A stretch of DNA of 34,424 nucleotides from Ruminococcus sp. (GTDB lineage Bacteria > Bacillota > Clostridia > Oscillospirales > Acutalibacteraceae), in NCBI GenBank assembly GCA_017481885.1, contig JAFUOM010000106.1, positions 1 through 34,424 of the forward strand, given 5' to 3'. Under the pieces are notes generated by a model that saw only the letters and a program-made list of their open reading frames with translations, had not been told where the DNA came from and did no database searches. Position numbers and translations under genes: made by a program. Every line of letters begins with the position of its first letter. Position 1 is the first letter of the stretch. This document shows positions 7,702 through 16,633 of this stretch, one piece after another.

Positions 7702-7777
7702 TGGTGACTCATCGGAGATTCGAACTCCGGACACCTTGATTAAAAGTCAAGTGCTCTGCCAACTGAGCTAATGAATC
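7702..7777 (-). tRNA. tRNA-Lys (anticodon TTT)
   Basis: A 76-nt cloverleaf read on the - strand: acceptor GATTCAT pairs with ATGAGTC, the anticodon arm is CTTGA-CTTTTAA-TCAAG with anticodon TTT, the T-loop is GTTCGAATC, and CCA is encoded at 7704-7702. It is the last tRNA of the operon, directly before its terminator. Confidence 0.95.
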
Positions 7778-7780
7778 GAG

Positions 7781-7858
7781 TGGGGTGGATAATCGGATTC
7801 GAACCGATGGTCTCCAGTGCCACAAACTGGCGCTTTAACCAACTAAGCTATACCCACC
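7781..7858 (-). tRNA. tRNA-His (anticodon GTG)
   Basis: A - strand cloverleaf: acceptor GTGGGTA with TATCCAC, anticodon arm CCAGT-TTGTGGC-ACTGG with anticodon GTG, and encoded CCA. The extra 5' G (7858) opposite C73 (7784) is the identity element specific to tRNA-His, which confirms the call. It is separated from tRNA-Lys by 3 bp. Confidence 0.96.
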
Positions 7859-7861
7859 ATA

Positions 7862-7938
7862 TGGCGCGCTGAAAGGGACTCGAACCCCTGACCTACTGCT
7901 TAGAAGGCAGTTGCTCTATCCAGCTGAGCTATCAGCGC
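7862..7938 (-). tRNA. tRNA-Arg (anticodon TCT)
   Basis: A - strand cloverleaf of 77 nt: perfect acceptor GCGCTGA with TCAGCGC, anticodon arm ACTGC-CTTCTAA-GCAGT with anticodon TCT, T-loop GTTCGAGTC, discriminator G and encoded CCA. It is the first tRNA of the Arg-His-Lys operon, 3 bp from tRNA-His. Confidence 0.95.
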
Positions 7939-7975
7939 AAATCTGACGAAACATATTATTTTCATCAGCCTTAAT

Positions 7976-8004
7976 ATTATATAAAATCCAACGTAGTTTG
8001 TCAA
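7976..8004 (-). promoter_or_regulatory. Consensus sigma-A promoter of the tRNA operon
   Basis: Perfect TTGACA (8004-7999), a 17-bp spacer and perfect TATAAT (7981-7976) on the - strand, placing the start about 30 bp before tRNA-Arg. A stable-RNA promoter of this strength fits. It lies downstream of the V-ATPase D gene stop at 8049, so the tRNAs need not depend on read-through. Confidence 0.85.
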
Positions 8005-8048
8005 TAGTAAATTTGCTATTTATATGCATTTTTTTGACAAATTTAAGA

Positions 8049-8657
8049 TTATTTTTGCTGTTTGATGACTTTAAGACGTGAAAACTCTTCTCGTTCCTTT
8101 TCATCAAGGGCGTCTGTGATAGTTTTAACAGCATTTTCGAATTTTGGAATCATAATATTTTTTAAAGCGTTTGCACGTTTTTGAGTCTTTTTGATTGAAT
8201 CGGCGAGTCTGTAAACGCTGTTTTCAATTTCGGCAAGCTCAACGGTGAGCCCCTTAACGTGCATAAACTTCATCTGAGCTTCATCAAGTGCTGAGTTAGA
8301 GGAGGCAAGACCGTAGTGCAATTCGTTTTTCTCACTTTTGTCAACGCTTAAAATAGGAATCTCAACACCCATAACACTACGGTAGTCAAGCATTAAGCTG
8401 TCGTCAATTGGAGTTGACAGCGAAACTTCCTCGCAAAAACCAAGCGTAATGTTGGCTTTTTGCAACGCAAGGTAAGCGTCGTTGAACGCAGAGTCGATAT
8501 TGCCCTGAATCTCGTTTGCTCTGTCAATCAGCATCATCATCTCACGGATGAGTATATTACGCTTTCTGTCCAAAAGCTCATAGCCGACTTTTGACAGCTG
8601 TAGCGATTTTTTGGTACTAATCAGGTTACCTTTGGTAGGTGCAACGTTCAAAGCCAT
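8049..8657 (-). CDS. atpD: V-type ATP synthase subunit D
   Basis: A 202-residue central-stalk subunit D of the V/A-type rotary ATPase, the coiled-coil rotor shaft that turns inside the A3B3 hexamer. It starts with the family pattern MALNVAPTKGNLISTKKSL and has long N- and C-terminal helices (about residues 10-75 and 130-195), as expected. The length matches the usual 200-215. ATG is preceded by AAAGGAGAG. It is the last gene of the operon, 17 bp after subunit B. A Lys/Gln-rich tail follows the C-terminal helix. Confidence 0.95.
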   Translation of the reverse strand: MALNVAPTKGNLISTKKSLQLSKVGYELLDRKRNILIREMMMLIDRANEIQGNIDSAFNDAYLALQKANITLGFCEEVSLSTPIDDSLMLDYRSVMGVEIPILSVDKSEKNELHYGLASSNSALDEAQMKFMHVKGLTVELAEIENSVYRLADSIKKTQKRANALKNIMIPKFENAVKTITDALDEKEREEFSRLKVIKQQK

Positions 8658-8674
8658 AATATACTCTCCTTTCT

Positions 8675-10054
8675 TTAGATGTTTTCAACGTAGTATTTGT
8701 CGAGCAACTTGTCGTCAACTCGGTCAAGCTCTGATTTTGGCAGGTTAGACAGAAGTCTCCAGCCTAAGTCAAGGCTCTGCTCAATAGTTCTGTTTTCAGT
8801 ATTTCCCTGATTTACAAACATACTCTCAAATTGTTTACCAAACTCGATGTATTTTTTGTCAATAGGGGAAAGTTCTTCTTCACCGATAACAGACGCAAGG
8901 CTTCTAGCGTCGATAACTTTAGCGTATGATGCGAAAAGCTGGTTAGCAAGTCCTTGGTGGTCTTCTCGTGTGTAGCCTTCACCGATGCCGTCCTTCATAA
9001 GACGGGAAAGAGAAGGAAGAACGTTAACAGGTGGGTAAATGCCCTGACTCTGTAAAGTTCTGTCAAGTACAATCTGACCTTCGGTGATATATCCTGTAAT
9101 GTCAGGAACAGGGTGAGTGATGTCATCGTTAGGCATTGTAAGAATTGGAATCTGGGTAACAGAACCTTTACTGCCTTTAATCATACCAGCTCTTTCGTAC
9201 ATAGACGCAATGTCAGAGTAAAGATAACCAGGGTAGCCCTTACGACCAGGAATTTCGCCCTTTGATGAGCTGAATTCTCTGAGTGCTTCAGCGTATGATG
9301 TCATATCTGTCATAATAACAAGAATGTGCATATCAAGCTCAAAAGCGAGATACTCAGCAACAGTTAACGCACATTTTGGTGTGAGCATACGCTCAATGAT
9401 AGGGTCGTTAGAAAGGTTTAAGAGCATAACAACTCTGCTCATAACGCCGCTTTCTTCAAAGCTCTTTTTGAAGTACTGAGCAACGTCGTTTTGCACACCC
9501 ATTGCGGCAAAAACAACACCGAAGTTGGAAGAGTCAGCACCGCTGATTTTAGCCTGACGTACAATCTGTACAGCAAGCTCGTTGTGCTTCATACCTGAGC
9601 CGGAGAAGATTGGGAGTTTCTGACCACGGATAAGTGTCATCAGTGTATCGATACTTGAGATGCCGGTGTTGATGTAGTTTCTAGGGTAGATACGTGAAGT
9701 AGGGTTAATTGGTGTGCCGTTGATATTCTTTCTTTTCTCAGGGAAAATATCACCTAAACCATCAATCGGCTTGCCTGCACCGTTTAAAACTCTGCCCATA
9801 ATCTCAGGAGAGAGCGGCATTTCCATTGGTCTGCCTGTAAGTCTTGTTTTTGTGTTCTGAAGACTTAATGCACGAGAGCCCTCAAAAACCTGAACGACGA
9901 TTCTGTCGCCCTCAATCTGAACAACTCGACCCTGACGTTTTGTGCCGTCTTCGAGTTCTATATCAACAATTTCTTCAAAGGAAACGCCCTTAACGCCGTC
10001 GATAACAACCAGCGAGCCGTTAATTTCTTTTACGCCAACGTAATCAATAACCAT
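8675..10054 (-). CDS. atpB: V-type ATP synthase subunit B (non-catalytic)
   Basis: A 459-residue regulatory subunit that alternates with A in the head of the V/A-type ATPase. It keeps the beta-barrel N-terminus and the P-loop-like position, here SGSGMKHN (residues 151-158) instead of a GKT Walker A, as is normal for B. The conserved [19 protein letters not shown] segment supplies the arginine that completes the catalytic site at the A-B interface. Full family length. AAGGAGGAAATGCT precedes ATG, 12 bp after the A gene. Present with all other V1 and Vo parts, so a complete enzyme is expected. Confidence 0.97.
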   Translation of the reverse strand: MVIDYVGVKEINGSLVVIDGVKGVSFEEIVDIELEDGTKRQGRVVQIEGDRIVVQVFEGSRALSLQNTKTRLTGRPMEMPLSPEIMGRVLNGAGKPIDGLGDIFPEKRKNINGTPINPTSRIYPRNYINTGISSIDTLMTLIRGQKLPIFSGSGMKHNELAVQIVRQAKISGADSSNFGVVFAAMGVQNDVAQYFKKSFEESGVMSRVVMLLNLSNDPIIERMLTPKCALTVAEYLAFELDMHILVIMTDMTSYAEALREFSSSKGEIPGRKGYPGYLYSDIASMYERAGMIKGSKGSVTQIPILTMPNDDITHPVPDITGYITEGQIVLDRTLQSQGIYPPVNVLPSLSRLMKDGIGEGYTREDHQGLANQLFASYAKVIDARSLASVIGEEELSPIDKKYIEFGKQFESMFVNQGNTENRTIEQSLDLGWRLLSNLPKSELDRVDDKLLDKYYVENI

Positions 10055-10066
10055 AGCATTTCCTCC

Positions 10067-11821
10067 TTACTTAGTGATAGAATCGATTTTTTCATCGATA
10101 TCTTTAATGTATTCGTCGAACATTTCAAGCCTGTCGTTTGGAATGTCGTACTTCATCTTTGTCAGCTTATCAAACAGGCCGAGCTCAGTAACTCTTGAAA
10201 TAGGGATAGCCATATTGACTATGTGCTTTGCACGCTTGTGCAGATGTAAAACAGCTTTCATCATCAGCTTCTGCTTTTCTAAAGATACGAAAGTATCGTC
10301 CTTGTGGAAAGCGTTCTGCTGTAAGAAACCAACGCGGATAACTCTTGCTGTTTCGATAACAAGCTTTTGGTCATCAGGGAGCACGTCAGCACCGATGAGC
10401 TTAACGATTTCCATTAATCTGCTTTCTTCAGCTAAAAGTGCAGAAATAGCGTTTCTGTATTCAATGAACTCAGTGCCGAGGTTTTCTTCAAACCAAGGGT
10501 CAAGGTCAGTGAAGTATTCGCTGTAGCTGTCCATCCAGTTGATAGCAGGATAGTGTCTTGCGTAAGCAAGCGCCTTATCAAGTGCCCAGAAGCAACGGGT
10601 AAATCTCTTTGTATTCTGTGTTACAGGCTCAGAGAAGTCAGAACCCTGTGGAGATACAGCGCCGATGATTGTAACTGATCCCTCACTGCCACAGAGCACG
10701 TTTGCTCTGCAACCACGCTCGTAAAACTCAGAAAGACGTGATGGAAGATATGCAGGGAAGCCTTCTTCGGCAGGCATTTCCTCAAGACGGCCCGAAATTT
10801 CTCTTAATGCCTCAGCCCAACGTGATGTTGAGTCAGCCATAATTGCAACGTTGTAGCCCATATCGCGGTAGTACTCAGCAAGAGTAATACCTGTGTATAT
10901 TGAAGCTTCTCTGGCTGCAACAGGCATATTTGAAGTGTTAGCAATAAGGGTTGTACGGTAGGTCATAGGGCAGTTGTTCTTAGGGTCAATAAGCTCTGAG
11001 AACTCCTGCAAAACCTGACTCATCTCGTTACCACGCTCACCGCAACCGACGTAAACGATAATGTCAGCGTCACACCATTTTGCAAGCTGGTGCTGAGTCA
11101 TAGTTTTACCTGTACCAAAACCGCCAGGGATAGCCGCTGTGCCACCCTTAGAAATAGGGAAGAGCGTGTCAATGATACGCTGACCTGTAATAAGCGGAAC
11201 AGACGCAGTGAGTCTTTCTTTTACAGGACGTGGAGTACGGATAGGCCATTTCTGGCAAAGTGAAAGCTCGTGGATATTGCCTTTGTTGTCTTTGATTTTA
11301 ACAACAGTATCAAATAACTTGTACTGGCCGTTATTAGCTGTAAACACAACTTCACCGTTAAGTGTAGGTGGTACCATACATTTATGTGTGATGATGTCAG
11401 TTTCAGGGAGTGTTGCATAAATTTCGCCACCGTTTAAGTGATCGCCGACTTTTGCTGTGATGGTAACATCCCAAAGCTTTTCTGTGTCAAGCGGTGAAAC
11501 AGAAGAGCCACGGCTTATGAATGCACCCTCGGTCTTTTCAATTTCAGAAAGAGGACGCTCAATGCCGTCAAAGATGTTGTTAAGGATACCAGGTCCCAAA
11601 AGCACGTTCATAGGCGCTTTTGTGCCAACGATAGGGTCACCCGGTTTAAGACCTGTTGTTTCCTCGTAAACCTGAACAGTGGTGTAGTCTGAGTTGATGC
11701 CGATAATTTCGCCGACGAGCTTTTCTTCTCCTACGTAAACCATTTCCATCATAGAAAAATCAGTGGCACCTTTAACGGTTACAACAGGACCATTAATACC
11801 GTAAATGCAGTTTTCTGTCAT
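10067..11821 (-). CDS. atpA: V-type ATP synthase subunit A (catalytic)
   Basis: A 584-residue catalytic subunit that hydrolyses or makes ATP coupled to H+ or Na+ movement. Visible parts are the N-terminal barrel, the non-homologous insert that distinguishes A from F-type beta (about residues 110-190), Walker A GGFGTGKT (residues 233-240), the GERGNEM segment with the catalytic Glu, and the ADSTSRWAEALREISGRLEEMP segment with Walker B nearby. Length is normal. Its ATG comes 2 bp after the stop of subunit E, and its AGGTGGT site lies inside the E gene, so translation is coupled. Confidence 0.98.
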   Translation of the reverse strand: MTENCIYGINGPVVTVKGATDFSMMEMVYVGEEKLVGEIIGINSDYTTVQVYEETTGLKPGDPIVGTKAPMNVLLGPGILNNIFDGIERPLSEIEKTEGAFISRGSSVSPLDTEKLWDVTITAKVGDHLNGGEIYATLPETDIITHKCMVPPTLNGEVVFTANNGQYKLFDTVVKIKDNKGNIHELSLCQKWPIRTPRPVKERLTASVPLITGQRIIDTLFPISKGGTAAIPGGFGTGKTMTQHQLAKWCDADIIVYVGCGERGNEMSQVLQEFSELIDPKNNCPMTYRTTLIANTSNMPVAAREASIYTGITLAEYYRDMGYNVAIMADSTSRWAEALREISGRLEEMPAEEGFPAYLPSRLSEFYERGCRANVLCGSEGSVTIIGAVSPQGSDFSEPVTQNTKRFTRCFWALDKALAYARHYPAINWMDSYSEYFTDLDPWFEENLGTEFIEYRNAISALLAEESRLMEIVKLIGADVLPDDQKLVIETARVIRVGFLQQNAFHKDDTFVSLEKQKLMMKAVLHLHKRAKHIVNMAIPISRVTELGLFDKLTKMKYDIPNDRLEMFDEYIKDIDEKIDSITK

Positions 11822-11823
11822 TG

Positions 11824-12414
11824 TTACACCACCTTAAGTCCTGAATTTTCTGCGAACCATACACGCTGGTCACTAAGCTTTGTGTCGAGCGTGTCGTCAG
11901 CCATAATGCTTAAAGCTTCGCAGTAAGCTTTGATGCCTCCAAGCTCAATTGAGCTGTCAGCACAGATTTCGCAGTTGTTTATGATACCTTTGATAAGGTC
12001 AGCTTTGTTTAAATCGCTTTCTTTTAAGTACACAACACAGCTGTTGTTATTGAAAAGCTGTGCGATTTCTTTTGCACTTTTTTCTAAACAAGAAATATAG
12101 TCGTCGCTCTGAGCAAATTCCTGCAGTTTAGCTTTAGCGTCAGCAAAGACATTTTCAACGATTTCGTTACGCTTAATAAAAAGCTGTTTTCTGCTTTCCT
12201 GTTCGCGCTTAGCAACATCGCTGACAATCTGAGCTTTTTTTACTGCAATTTCTTTCTGAATGAGAGTGTAAGCATCGTTCAAGCCTTCTTTTGTAGCTTT
12301 TTCGATTTCCTGCTTTCGAAACTCCTCAGCCTCTAATCTGATAGCATCGCTTTGCTCTTTAGCGTATTTATTTATAGCTCTTAAAAAGTTGCTGGTTTTC
12401 TGTGATTCGTTCAT
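11824..12414 (-). CDS. atpE: V-type ATP synthase subunit E (peripheral stalk)
   Basis: A 196-residue protein with a long charged N-terminal helix (about residues 5-95, rich in Glu, Lys, Ala and Gln) and a globular C-terminal domain, the layout of stator subunit E. It pairs with the small coiled-coil subunit H/G to hold the head against rotation. The short linker sequences are too variable for motif proof, so the call rests on architecture and operon position between F and A. GAAGG precedes ATG. A 50-bp gap separates it from F, the longest inside the operon, with no clear hairpin in it. Confidence 0.88.
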   Translation of the reverse strand: MNESQKTSNFLRAINKYAKEQSDAIRLEAEEFRKQEIEKATKEGLNDAYTLIQKEIAVKKAQIVSDVAKREQESRKQLFIKRNEIVENVFADAKAKLQEFAQSDDYISCLEKSAKEIAQLFNNNSCVVYLKESDLNKADLIKGIINNCEICADSSIELGGIKAYCEALSIMADDTLDTKLSDQRVWFAENSGLKVV

Positions 12415-12464
12415 AAATTAGCCTTCTTACTTATTCTGTATTTAATAAAAATAAGCCGATAAAA

Positions 12465-12773
12465 TTACATTTTAACACCGATAGCTTCCTGAACATATTT
12501 TGTGATACTGTCCTTGGTACGGCCGTTGCCGTGTCTGTCAGGAATTTCGATGATGAGCGGTTGTCTGTTGTTTAATTTGATGTCGTAAACCTTGTCGTGA
12601 CAAAGTTTTGTGAGTGTTTCTGTCATCAAAATAACAGCGATATCTTTCATTTTCATAGCGTCGTCAAGCGCTTTTTCAACGTGATGCTTTTTGTGCACAA
12701 CAACACCGTCAACACCCGCAAGTCGCATACCCATCAGTGTATCAACGTTATCGCTGATAAGATACATTTTCAT
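12465..12773 (-). CDS. atpF: V-type ATP synthase subunit F
   Basis: A 102-residue rotor protein that binds the D shaft. It has the Rossmann-like start MKMYLISDNVDTLMGMRLAGVDG and the ILMTE turn followed by a PLIIEIPD strand, all typical of subunit F. Size matches the family (about 100-110). AAGGGCG precedes ATG. The order K-F-E differs from the K-E-C-G(F) order of Enterococcus hirae. Confidence 0.92.
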   Translation of the reverse strand: MKMYLISDNVDTLMGMRLAGVDGVVVHKKHHVEKALDDAMKMKDIAVILMTETLTKLCHDKVYDIKLNNRQPLIIEIPDRHGNGRTKDSITKYVQEAIGVKM

Positions 12774-12788
12774 TGTAATCGCCCTTAA

Positions 12789-13214
12789 TTAAAGACTTGA
12801 GATAATCATGATAGAGATGAGCATACCGTAAAGAGCACAGCCTTCACCTAACGCTACGAAGATGATTGACTTACCGAAGTTTTTAGGGTCTTCACTAGTA
12901 GCACCGATAGCAGCAGGAGCAGAACCACCAACAGCGATACCACCGCCGATACATGAAAGTCCTGTTGAAATACCTGCAGCAATGTAACCAAGACCTGCTG
13001 AGTTTGAAGCAGCAGCCTGTGTAGCAGTAGCTACGTCAGCAGCGTTAGCAACGATAGGGCAAACCATACAAAGTGCAAATACTGCACAGAAAGAGCAAAT
13101 CTGTGTTAATACAGTTGTTTTAGCACTCTTTCCTTTTTCGAAAGCCTTGATTGAAATAAGAACAGAAATTACTAAAAAAGCAGCAGGGATGAATAACAGT
13201 AAATAATCTAACAT
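12789..13214 (-). CDS. atpK: V-type ATP synthase subunit K (membrane rotor ring proteolipid)
   Basis: A 141-residue, very hydrophobic protein with four segments. The C-terminal hairpin (about residues 74-105 and 116-140) is the c-like part: Gly/Ala-rich first helix, a polar SEDPKNFGK loop, and ALGEGCALYG, where Glu124 is the expected ion-binding carboxylate. The N-terminal pair (residues 4-24 and 36-58) is not c-like and has no acidic residue, so each subunit supplies one ion site rather than two. I cannot tell from sequence alone whether the ring is H+ or Na+ specific. CTGGAGGT precedes ATG. Confidence 0.94.
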   Translation of the reverse strand: MLDYLLLFIPAAFLVISVLISIKAFEKGKSAKTTVLTQICSFCAVFALCMVCPIVANAADVATATQAAASNSAGLGYIAAGISTGLSCIGGGIAVGGSAPAAIGATSEDPKNFGKSIIFVALGEGCALYGMLISIMIISSL

Positions 13215-13244
13215 AATAGTTACCTCCAGATAATATCAAAATAA

Positions 13245-15179
13245 TCAGTCATTTTTAACTTTAACAGGTGTGTAAGGTCTGCCGTCGCCCATATAGAAAC
13301 GAGAGAACATTTCATAGTATTCAAGACGCAGTACCTGAATTCCAACGAGCAGTGCCTCAAGAGCGGCAACGATAAGGTTACCTACAATAACCGTGATAAC
13401 GTAGCCTGTAGAGCCGAACATACTAGCAAGCACGAATACAACCTGCATCATACCGGCGTGAACCAAAACGAAAGCTCCGACTCTTAAAAAGCTCATTGTG
13501 TTTGTAACGTAGCTTAAACAAACTTCGAAAAGCTCGAAGAAGTTGTCAACAAAGAATTCGCCCATTTTTTCAGGCATCCAGTCCTTTTTGCCTTCAACAA
13601 GCTCTGAAAGTGGCTCTCGCAAAAATACCAGTATCAGCGGTATTATAATGAGGAAGATGATGTAAGCTACATTCATAATCTTAATGCCGAGTACCATTTG
13701 GCACACAAGGCCTACTACAAGCGAAGCGTAGAACGTTAGTCCGCAGATTCCGTTTACACCGAAAATCGCTCCTCCGATGTCTTTACGCTTGAAACACGAG
13801 TAAATGTTAAGTCCCATTGCGACCATAACAAGTACCATACCGATTCCTACAGCTGAGTAGATAATGGTCATTGTCCAGTGCGACTCCATAACTTCAATCG
13901 GCTTTTCTTCAAGACCGAAAAGCTTGTTATACATCGGGTCGAGCACGTGCTCAAAGCCGAACACACTGCCGAATATAAAGCCGAATATTGTCGATGAAAT
14001 CGAGCAAGGAATAAGCAGTCTGCCAAGCTCCATACCCATAAACTTGTACATAACTATCGCGGCAATTAAAAGCACAATTCCGTGACCAACGTCACCAAAC
14101 ATTATACCAAACAGCAACGAATAGGTGAAAGCGATGAACGCTGACGGGTCAATTTCGCCGTAATTCGGAGTGCCGTACATCTGGGTGTATAGCTCAAACG
14201 GCTTTGCAAAGAAATTGTTCTTTAGTTTTACAGGTGGTTTGTGCTTGATTTCGTCCTTTGCATCAGAAACGCCAACCTCAATGCTCTCGATGCTCTCCAA
14301 AGCTTTGACGATAGCTTTTTCGTTTTCAGTAGGAATCCAGCCTGCAAGGATAAAGTTATCGTGATAAGAGTAAGCGTAGGATTTGATGGAGTATATAGCA
14401 TTTAACTCGCACAGCTTTGTGTAGATTTTGAGTATCTCGTCACTGTTTTCTTTAAGATACTCTTTAGCTTTTTCGTCGAGCTCAGTGATTTTGTTCTGTA
14501 AATCCTCGATTTTAGCTTTTTGGTTTGAGATGAACTCGGTTGGGGTGCTGTTGAATTCATCGACCTCAACGTGTTCAAAGTATAGTGCCGAGAAAATACT
14601 GTCGATTTCGTCAGCCTGGTCAAGTGGAGCGGTGTAAATACCCCAGTAGTATTTGTCGTCACTTGACACAGGGAAGAACTGCACAAACTCGTTGTCCTCG
14701 AATTCCTTGAGCTTTTCAAAGCTTTCTTTCGGTAGTCTGCCAAAATCAGTAGCGATGAACTCACATTCCTTGATTTCTTCCATCTGAAGATTAAGACCGA
14801 CAAAGTGCGAGCTGTCTTCAATCATTCGCTGACATTTTTGAATTTCAAGCTGAGCGTTTTCTTTTTCACTGAGAGTTTCGCCAAGCTCATCCTCGATGTT
14901 GTCAACGATTTTGCTCATTTGCTCAATGCTAAGGTTGAAGCCGTTAATATCAACTATTTTGCTTTTGATATCAGCCTGAGCCATAAGGGCTTTGAGCTTA
15001 CTAAGTGTTGCGGATGACTCGTTTTTAGATGTTACGGGCAAAAATCTCTCGGTTTCAGAGAAAAATTCGGTAGCATCGTCAGGGTGGAAAACCTCTGAAT
15101 GACCTAACATCGAAACAGTTTCGTCAAGAAAGCTGTTCATACCGATGATGGTAACGAGCTTCATTTTGGATAATGCCAA
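13245..15179 (-). CDS. atpI: V-type ATP synthase subunit I (a subunit)
   Basis: A 644-residue membrane stator that forms the ion half-channels next to the K ring. The N-terminal half (to about residue 320) is cytosolic and coiled-coil rich. The C-terminal half has seven or eight membrane segments, starting near AFIAFTYSLLFGIMFGDVGHG, a strongly conserved family motif. I placed the start at TTG 15179 (MALSKMKLVTIIG), with AGAGG 8 nt upstream; family members start the same way. The in-frame ATG at 15185 is only 2 nt from that site and the GTG at 15188 overlaps it. Confidence 0.95.
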   Translation of the reverse strand: MALSKMKLVTIIGMNSFLDETVSMLGHSEVFHPDDATEFFSETERFLPVTSKNESSATLSKLKALMAQADIKSKIVDINGFNLSIEQMSKIVDNIEDELGETLSEKENAQLEIQKCQRMIEDSSHFVGLNLQMEEIKECEFIATDFGRLPKESFEKLKEFEDNEFVQFFPVSSDDKYYWGIYTAPLDQADEIDSIFSALYFEHVEVDEFNSTPTEFISNQKAKIEDLQNKITELDEKAKEYLKENSDEILKIYTKLCELNAIYSIKSYAYSYHDNFILAGWIPTENEKAIVKALESIESIEVGVSDAKDEIKHKPPVKLKNNFFAKPFELYTQMYGTPNYGEIDPSAFIAFTYSLLFGIMFGDVGHGIVLLIAAIVMYKFMGMELGRLLIPCSISSTIFGFIFGSVFGFEHVLDPMYNKLFGLEEKPIEVMESHWTMTIIYSAVGIGMVLVMVAMGLNIYSCFKRKDIGGAIFGVNGICGLTFYASLVVGLVCQMVLGIKIMNVAYIIFLIIIPLILVFLREPLSELVEGKKDWMPEKMGEFFVDNFFELFEVCLSYVTNTMSFLRVGAFVLVHAGMMQVVFVLASMFGSTGYVITVIVGNLIVAALEALLVGIQVLRLEYYEMFSRFYMGDGRPYTPVKVKND

Positions 15180-15195
15180 ATACATCACCTCTTTG
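15177..15195 (-). promoter_or_regulatory. Ribosome binding site deciding a TTG start for subunit I
   Basis: On the - strand AAAGAGGTG is followed by ATG TAT TTG GCA. Only the TTG has normal spacing (8 nt) and yields the family-typical N-terminus, so the ATG is likely not the start. A TTG start could lower the yield of this subunit, which is needed at one copy per complex. Confidence 0.6.
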
Positions 15196-15219
15196 TAATG
15201 ATAAATGTTTGTATGAATA

Positions 15220-16254
15220 TTAAAAAATCAAAAGCGATTCAATTTGTGATTCACCTAAATTGTATCGCACACCTTCAATGATTGTGATGATGTTTTTCAG
15301 TTCAGCCTCGCTGACGTACATATACGATAAAAGAACAACAGCGGGATCAGTGGAGTAGTACAGCATACGCCTGCACATATTGTGTCTGCTGACAAAAGAC
15401 AACTGTTCTTCTTTTTCGATGCTCATAATCTTCATACGCTTGCCGACTCTTGTGGTAGATGCAATCTCAAATACTTTTTCAATGTCCTGAGCTTTGCACA
15501 TTTCGTTTAACGAGCGGTCTTTGATACTGCCGTATGGAAGCAGGTGAGATTTGATTGTCTGAGCATCCATTGAATAGTACTTTTTAAGTCTTAAAATTCT
15601 TGAGATGTTGCAGAAGTCGTTGACATGGTCGCACAACGCTTTCAGGTTTTCTCTCTGCTTTTTGCTTTTGCGTTTTGAGATTGCAGTGTATAATTCCTTT
15701 TGAGAAAAATTATTCAAAGCATCCTCAGCGCCAGCTATGTCAATGATACCTCTTTTGTCAGGTCTGAAGTTTTTGAGTATTTCCTGATATTCGCCTTTAC
15801 CCAAGGTTTCAACAAACGAATCAAAGTCCTTGCACGATGATAGCTTGTACAAGTCGATATCCGTGTGATTGTTGAAGTAGGAAGGCAGAGTAAAGATGTA
15901 CTGCTGTTGTTTGTTGCACGACAGCAGTCTTAAAAAGTGAACAAGCTGTTCGATTTCGTATTTTCTGATGATAAACTCAGAGAAAGGGGAGCCTTCGCTC
16001 ATTTCGTATCTGCAAAGTGAGTCAAAGTCGTAGAACACCTTTTGCTTTAACAAAACTTCAAGCTGACCGCGGTGAACCTCATTTTCGTTTAATTTAGAAA
16101 GCACATCAGCGTACTTTGTGTGAGATTTAAGGTAAGACACAACAGCGGTAACGTTGTTGCATTTGAGCAGTGCCTTGTAGTCCTTTTGAGTCAGTCGCTT
16201 ACCGTATTTAGCTCTCGCTTTTGTAATAACAGCACTTGATGCATCAATTAACAT
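15220..16254 (-). CDS. atpC: V-type ATP synthase subunit C (central stalk-to-membrane rotor adaptor)
   Basis: A 344-residue, helix-rich soluble protein of the V-ATPase C (eukaryotic d) family, which joins the D/F shaft to the K ring. The start MLIDASSAVITKARAKYGKR and repeated leucine-rich helices fit the family, as does the length (about 330-350). GGAGGTG is 8 nt before ATG. It lies second in the operon, before I, whereas in Enterococcus hirae it follows E, so the order is rearranged. Confidence 0.9.
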   Translation of the reverse strand: MLIDASSAVITKARAKYGKRLTQKDYKALLKCNNVTAVVSYLKSHTKYADVLSKLNENEVHRGQLEVLLKQKVFYDFDSLCRYEMSEGSPFSEFIIRKYEIEQLVHFLRLLSCNKQQQYIFTLPSYFNNHTDIDLYKLSSCKDFDSFVETLGKGEYQEILKNFRPDKRGIIDIAGAEDALNNFSQKELYTAISKRKSKKQRENLKALCDHVNDFCNISRILRLKKYYSMDAQTIKSHLLPYGSIKDRSLNEMCKAQDIEKVFEIASTTRVGKRMKIMSIEKEEQLSFVSRHNMCRRMLYYSTDPAVVLLSYMYVSEAELKNIITIIEGVRYNLGESQIESLLIF

Positions 16255-16287
16255 CGAGATTCACCTCCAATCGTAATAATTCATAAA

Positions 16288-16599
16288 TCAATTGTTAATT
16301 ACTCTTTCTACAATCTGATTAACCCACAAATCGTGGTTTTCACTGTACATTGTGTCAAGGTTTGACAGTATTTCTTGATGCTTAGCCTGAGCTTTTTCCC
16401 ATTCTTTTTCAGCGTTAGCTCTGTCAACCTCAAGGTTTTTACGCACTCTGTCCTTGGCACGGTCAATGTAATCCTCGTAGATTTTCTTTTTTGTTTCTAT
16501 AATTTCCTGTTCAGTAGCGGCTTTTTCTTTAATTGCTTGTTCTTTCACAAGACGGGCTTGTTCGTCCATCTCAATGATTTTTTTCAGCATATCCTGCAC
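16288..16599 (-). CDS. V-type ATP synthase subunit H/G (peripheral stalk coiled coil)
   Basis: A 103-residue, highly charged protein predicted to be one long helix (residues 1-85, many Glu, Lys and Ala), like archaeal AhaH and bacterial NtpF, the partner of subunit E in the stator stalk. Sequence identity in such proteins is low, so the call relies on shape, size and its place as first gene of the operon. The start is GTG at 16599, with AGGAGG 7 nt upstream; the ATG three codons later is too far from it. The UPF0210 gene ends 34 bp upstream. Confidence 0.8.
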   Translation of the reverse strand: MQDMLKKIIEMDEQARLVKEQAIKEKAATEQEIIETKKKIYEDYIDRAKDRVRKNLEVDRANAEKEWEKAQAKHQEILSNLDTMYSENHDLWVNQIVERVINN

Positions 16600-16633
16600 A
16601 GTCTCGCCTCCTGTGTTTGTATATTAAAATTAA

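Noticed and set aside
10074-10526. A 150-codon open frame opposite the V-ATPase A gene
   Set aside because: It is a shadow of a conserved gene on the other strand. The same applies to other open frames antisense to subunits A, I, C, galU, prfB and iorAB.
15183-15188. ATG or GTG as start of the V-ATPase I gene
   Set aside because: They overlap or nearly touch the AGAGG site; TTG at 15179 has correct spacing and gives the family-typical N-terminus.
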